From Actinomycetes bacterium (GTDB taxonomy: Bacteria > Actinomycetota > Acidimicrobiia > Spongiisociales > UBA4744), in the NCBI GenBank assembly GCA_024641205.1, contig JAHEDM010000028.1, positions 4,722 through 12,699 of the forward strand: a DNA stretch of 7,978 nt, in the 5' to 3' direction. Numbering within the stretch: the first letter of the stretch is position 1; each line of letters begins with the position of its first letter. A model generated the notes under the pieces. It searched no databases. It was not told the DNA's origin and was given only the letters and a program-made list of their open reading frames with translations. Positions 6,701 to 7,978 of the stretch are shown here, in pieces. A program made the position numbers and the translations under genes.

Positions 6701-6964
6701 GAGGGCTCCCATGAAGGTGATTCGAGTCGCCGGGCCCCCATCTGCATCCATGACCCACGCCTCTGGATGACCTTCGTCGCGGCTGGTGAAAGCAATCTTC
6801 GACCCATCCGGCGAGAACACTGGAAAAGAGAGACTGCCGGGATTGGCCGTCAGCCGACGGGCCACACCACCGCCGGCCGGCACCGACCACAGGTCATCTT
6901 CGCTGACGAAGACAATCGAGTCACCGTGGATGGTCGGATGGCGGTAGTAGCCGAGATCGGACAT
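3716..6964 (-). CDS. Tricorn protease homologue (peptidase family S41)
   Basis: This is a large cytoplasmic serine peptidase which, in the archaeal family member, degrades peptides released by the proteasome. It has 1082 residues, close to the Thermoplasma enzyme, and no signal peptide. TolB/WD-like propeller repeats fill residues about 1-675 (for example FSPDGSKIAFTS at 50-61 and WSPDGSRV at 94-101). A helical domain follows at about 680-750, a PDZ-like domain at about 760-850 and the S41 core at about 855-1060. Catalytic positions match Thermoplasma tricorn with an offset of one or two: S743-H744 (GTSHAYE), oxyanion glycine G917 (NRGGH), nucleophile S964 (SGSDGD) and E1022 (VENYG). D935 corresponds to the aspartate that selects basic P1 residues. 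Residues 519-549 are a Lys/Glu/Pro-rich linker. The ATG at 6964 has GGAGG (6969-6973) 4 nt upstream. A TAGCAT at 7001-7006 (minus) could be a -10 element. No tricorn interacting factors are visible. Confidence 0.93.
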   Translation of the reverse strand: MSDLGYYRHPTIHGDSIVFVSEDDLWSVPAGGGVARRLTANPGSLSFPVFSPDGSKIAFTSRDEGHPEAWVMDADGGPATRITFMGALTQVVGWSPDGSRVIVATDWKQAFRGFMHLHAVPLSGRAPEALNMGPARAISYQADGPGVVIGRNSYDPARWKRYRGGTAGTLWIDRTGDATFRPLVKLEANLASPMWIGSRIYFVSDHEGTGNLYSCTPTGRGLTRHTHGDEFYTRFSNTDGHQIVYHAGADLYRFDPDSGTSELVPVKINSSRSQRNRRFISPNGFVENFDLHPEGHSLAATVRGGLFSMPLWEGAPLRHGNISSDRYRLAAWLPDGKRLVAITDEDGEESLIVFNADGTGEPARIRGDIGRPDQLQVAPAGAGRVALTNQRQEVLIVDLEAGSIEVIAHSPYQRILGLSWSADGRWLAFGAFVSRRNATVQLYDSTSRKVAELTRPDFVDGYPSFDPEGRYLYFLSLRVFDPVYDSQYFDLGFPKGMRPHLIPLQADAVNPFAAATREPRPPGAPNDQSAKKNGEDKPGEKKDEKPEPAPVDIDLAGIEDRVVAFPVPEARYHKVLGAKGRVLFSSFPVEGSLGQDWTSGETAPKGRLESYDFAQEKVETVTEGMSTFSVSLNGQVLGVWGGDKLRVVPIAWKEAEKKPDEPGRESGLVDLSRVRIEVVPALEWRQMYREAWRLQRDQYWIESMAGIDWTAIHDRYLPLVDRVGSRAEFSDLMWEMQGELGTSHAYELLGDYRPEPHWFQGFLGADLELRGRTWRIGRIPRGDSWDGKAASPLIAPGLDIAEGDALLAVDGRPVDGTVSPYERLVDRAGRTVHLTVRRGRRNPRVVAVNALRSEEMLRYRDWVERNRAHVHRETDGQVGYVHVPDMGPWGYSEFHRYFGTEVDRPGLIIDVRQNRGGHVSQLLLEKLVRRRVGYDLTRWGQPQSYPEDAPMGPMVALTDEYSGSDGDIFSHAFKLFKLGPLIGKRTWGGVVGIFPRHALVDGTITTQPEFSFWFEDVGWGVENYGTEPDIEVDIKPQDYRDGRDPQMERAVAEVLKLIRKQKPAVPEFEMPPSRVAPRLPQA

Positions 6965-6968
6965 GGGG

Positions 6969-6973
6969 CCTCC
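6969..6973 (-). promoter_or_regulatory. Shine-Dalgarno site of the tricorn gene
   Basis: GGAGG on the minus strand lies 4 nt before the ATG at 6962-6964 and supports that start. Confidence 0.6.
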
Positions 6974-7036
6974 AGAAGCTTCAAAAGTGGAACGACGGGA
7001 ATGCTAAACCCACCTGCCGGCTTGTGCGGCCCTTCA

Positions 7037-7075
7037 ACGGTATGAGGCCCCGGCTGAACCGGGGCCTCATACCGT
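7037..7075 (-). terminator. Long perfect hairpin after the osmoprotectant-binding gene
   Basis: ACGGTATGAGGCCCCGG (7037-7053) and CCGGGGCCTCATACCGT (7059-7075) form an uninterrupted 17-bp stem with a 5-nt loop, 14 nt past the TGA of the minus-strand gene. No T-run follows on the minus strand (it reads TGAAGGGCC), so this would be a U-less terminator, a type often proposed in actinobacteria. It should insulate the tricorn gene from the upstream transporter operon. Confidence 0.7.
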
Positions 7076-7089
7076 ACGTTGGTAGTTCC

Positions 7090-7977
7090 TCAGGCGTCGA
7101 GAAACCCGTTCTCGACCAGGAAGTCGCGTGCAATCACGTCTGCGTCTTCGGGTGCGAAGAACTGTTCGTTCATAACGATGAGCTGGTCTGTGGTGATCGT
7201 TGCGCTGACCTCGTTGATCAGATTGACCAGACCATCCCCATACTCGTCGATGATCTCCTGGCGAACGACCGGCACGATGTTCTCGGCCGGTTGCAGACCC
7301 TTGTCGTCCTCGAGGGCGAGGAAGTCATCAATGAAGAGATAGGTGGTGAAGAACAGACCCACGTTGATCTCGCCACCGTTGAGGGCAGCCACCGTCAGCG
7401 AGCCGCCCGCATCGAGCGCCTTGAATTCGCCGATGGTGAGCCCGTACACATCTTCGAGGCCGATCTGACAGCGAGGCCGCTCCGGGCACTCGGGCGGGCC
7501 ACCCAGGACCAGGTCCTCCACTTTCGAGAGATCCGAGACCTTGCTCAATCCGAGCTCATCGGCCAGGGCCTTCGTCACCACGAAGGTGTTCTTGTCCTCG
7601 GCCGGAGCCAGGTCGAGAACGGCCACGCCTGCGGGTGCGTAAGCGTCGCTCAACAGTCCACGAGTGGCTGCCGCGTCTGCGGACGGTTCGGTCCCGAAAC
7701 CCGCCTCCAGGGCACTCCCGACGTATTCGGGAACGAAGTGGACCTGGCCGCTTTCCAGCGCCGGCTTCAGCACCTCGCGCGGCCCCACCTGCACTTGATG
7801 GTTCACGGGGTACCCGTTGGCTTCGAGCGCCTGGGCATAGATCTCCCCGAGAATCTCACTCTCACCAAAGGCAAACGAGGCGATCTCGATTGTGGTGCCC
7901 GGCCCGGGCTCGGTGGTCGTCGCAGCTGTTGTTGTGGTAGTTTCGCCACCGTCGCCGGAGGCGGCCGCGGTGGTGGT
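7090..7977 (-). CDS. Osmoprotectant (glycine betaine/choline-type) ABC transporter substrate-binding protein, 5' end cut
   Basis: This is an extracytoplasmic binding protein of the ProX/OpuBC/OsmF family, which hands compatible solutes such as glycine betaine, choline or carnitine to an ABC importer. The frame is open to the right edge, giving 295 visible residues. The first 28 or so are a Thr/Ala/Gly/Pro-rich linker, the usual spacer after an actinobacterial lipobox, so a lipoprotein signal should lie just outside the window. The binding domain begins at about IEIASFAFGESEILGEIYAQALEANGY. VHFVPEYVGSAL and GGPPECPERPRCQIGLEDVYG are family signatures, and the protein ends with the usual FFAPEDADVIARDFLVENGFL. 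The GTG at 7806 is internal, since homology runs upstream of it. The permease and ATPase genes are not visible and are expected upstream (to the right). The exact ligand cannot be assigned from the visible residues. Confidence 0.88.
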   Translation of the reverse strand, partial: TTTAAASGDGGETTTTTAATTTEPGPGTTIEIASFAFGESEILGEIYAQALEANGYPVNHQVQVGPREVLKPALESGQVHFVPEYVGSALEAGFGTEPSADAAATRGLLSDAYAPAGVAVLDLAPAEDKNTFVVTKALADELGLSKVSDLSKVEDLVLGGPPECPERPRCQIGLEDVYGLTIGEFKALDAGGSLTVAALNGGEINVGLFFTTYLFIDDFLALEDDKGLQPAENIVPVVRQEIIDEYGDGLVNLINEVSATITTDQLIVMNEQFFAPEDADVIARDFLVENGFLDA

Positions 7978-7978
7978 C

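Noticed and set aside
7090..7806. Binding protein starting at GTG 7806
   Set aside because: The frame continues to the window edge with the family's first strand and a Thr-rich lipoprotein linker, so 7806 is an internal valine codon.

Overview
This window looks like chromosomal DNA from a high-GC actinobacterium. The basis is the actinobacterial-type LeuB, the ECF sigma factor paired with a membrane partner, GC-rich codon use and terminators with little or no T-tract. An uncultured Acidimicrobiia-like lineage is my best guess, but this is inference from protein style and not a database match. I found no IS element, phage gene, CRISPR array, tRNA or rRNA.

Layout. Positions 2-784 (+) hold the C-terminal part of 2-isopropylmalate synthase (leuA). 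It is followed after 12 nt by a complete leuB-type dehydrogenase (797-1858, +), so this is a leucine biosynthesis operon. Positions 1859-2081 are a hairpin-rich convergent intergenic region that includes a strong terminator serving the minus strand. All remaining genes are on the minus strand. An ECF sigma factor (2962-3447) overlaps by 8 nt the start of a three-helix membrane protein (2082-2969). That protein has a cytoplasmic anti-sigma-like head and a C-terminal NTF2/SnoaL-like domain. A 268-nt intergenic stretch separates this pair from a full-length tricorn-type S41 protease (3716-6964). A long hairpin (7037-7075) then separates the protease from the 3' end of an osmoprotectant (ProX/OpuBC-type) ABC substrate-binding lipoprotein, which runs off the right edge.

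How they work together. LeuA and LeuB catalyse the first step and the oxidative step of leucine synthesis. The sigma factor and membrane protein form a translationally coupled pair, probably an envelope-signal switch in which the membrane protein restrains the sigma factor. The tricorn protease is a cytoplasmic peptidase with all catalytic positions intact. The substrate-binding protein belongs to a compatible-solute importer whose other genes should lie to the right. No shared pathway links the four blocks. The most interesting part is the sigma/membrane-sensor cassette, which carries an in-frame internal start with its own Shine-Dalgarno and is flanked by two related intergenic repeat fragments. 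I see no clear-cut new defence or mobile system.
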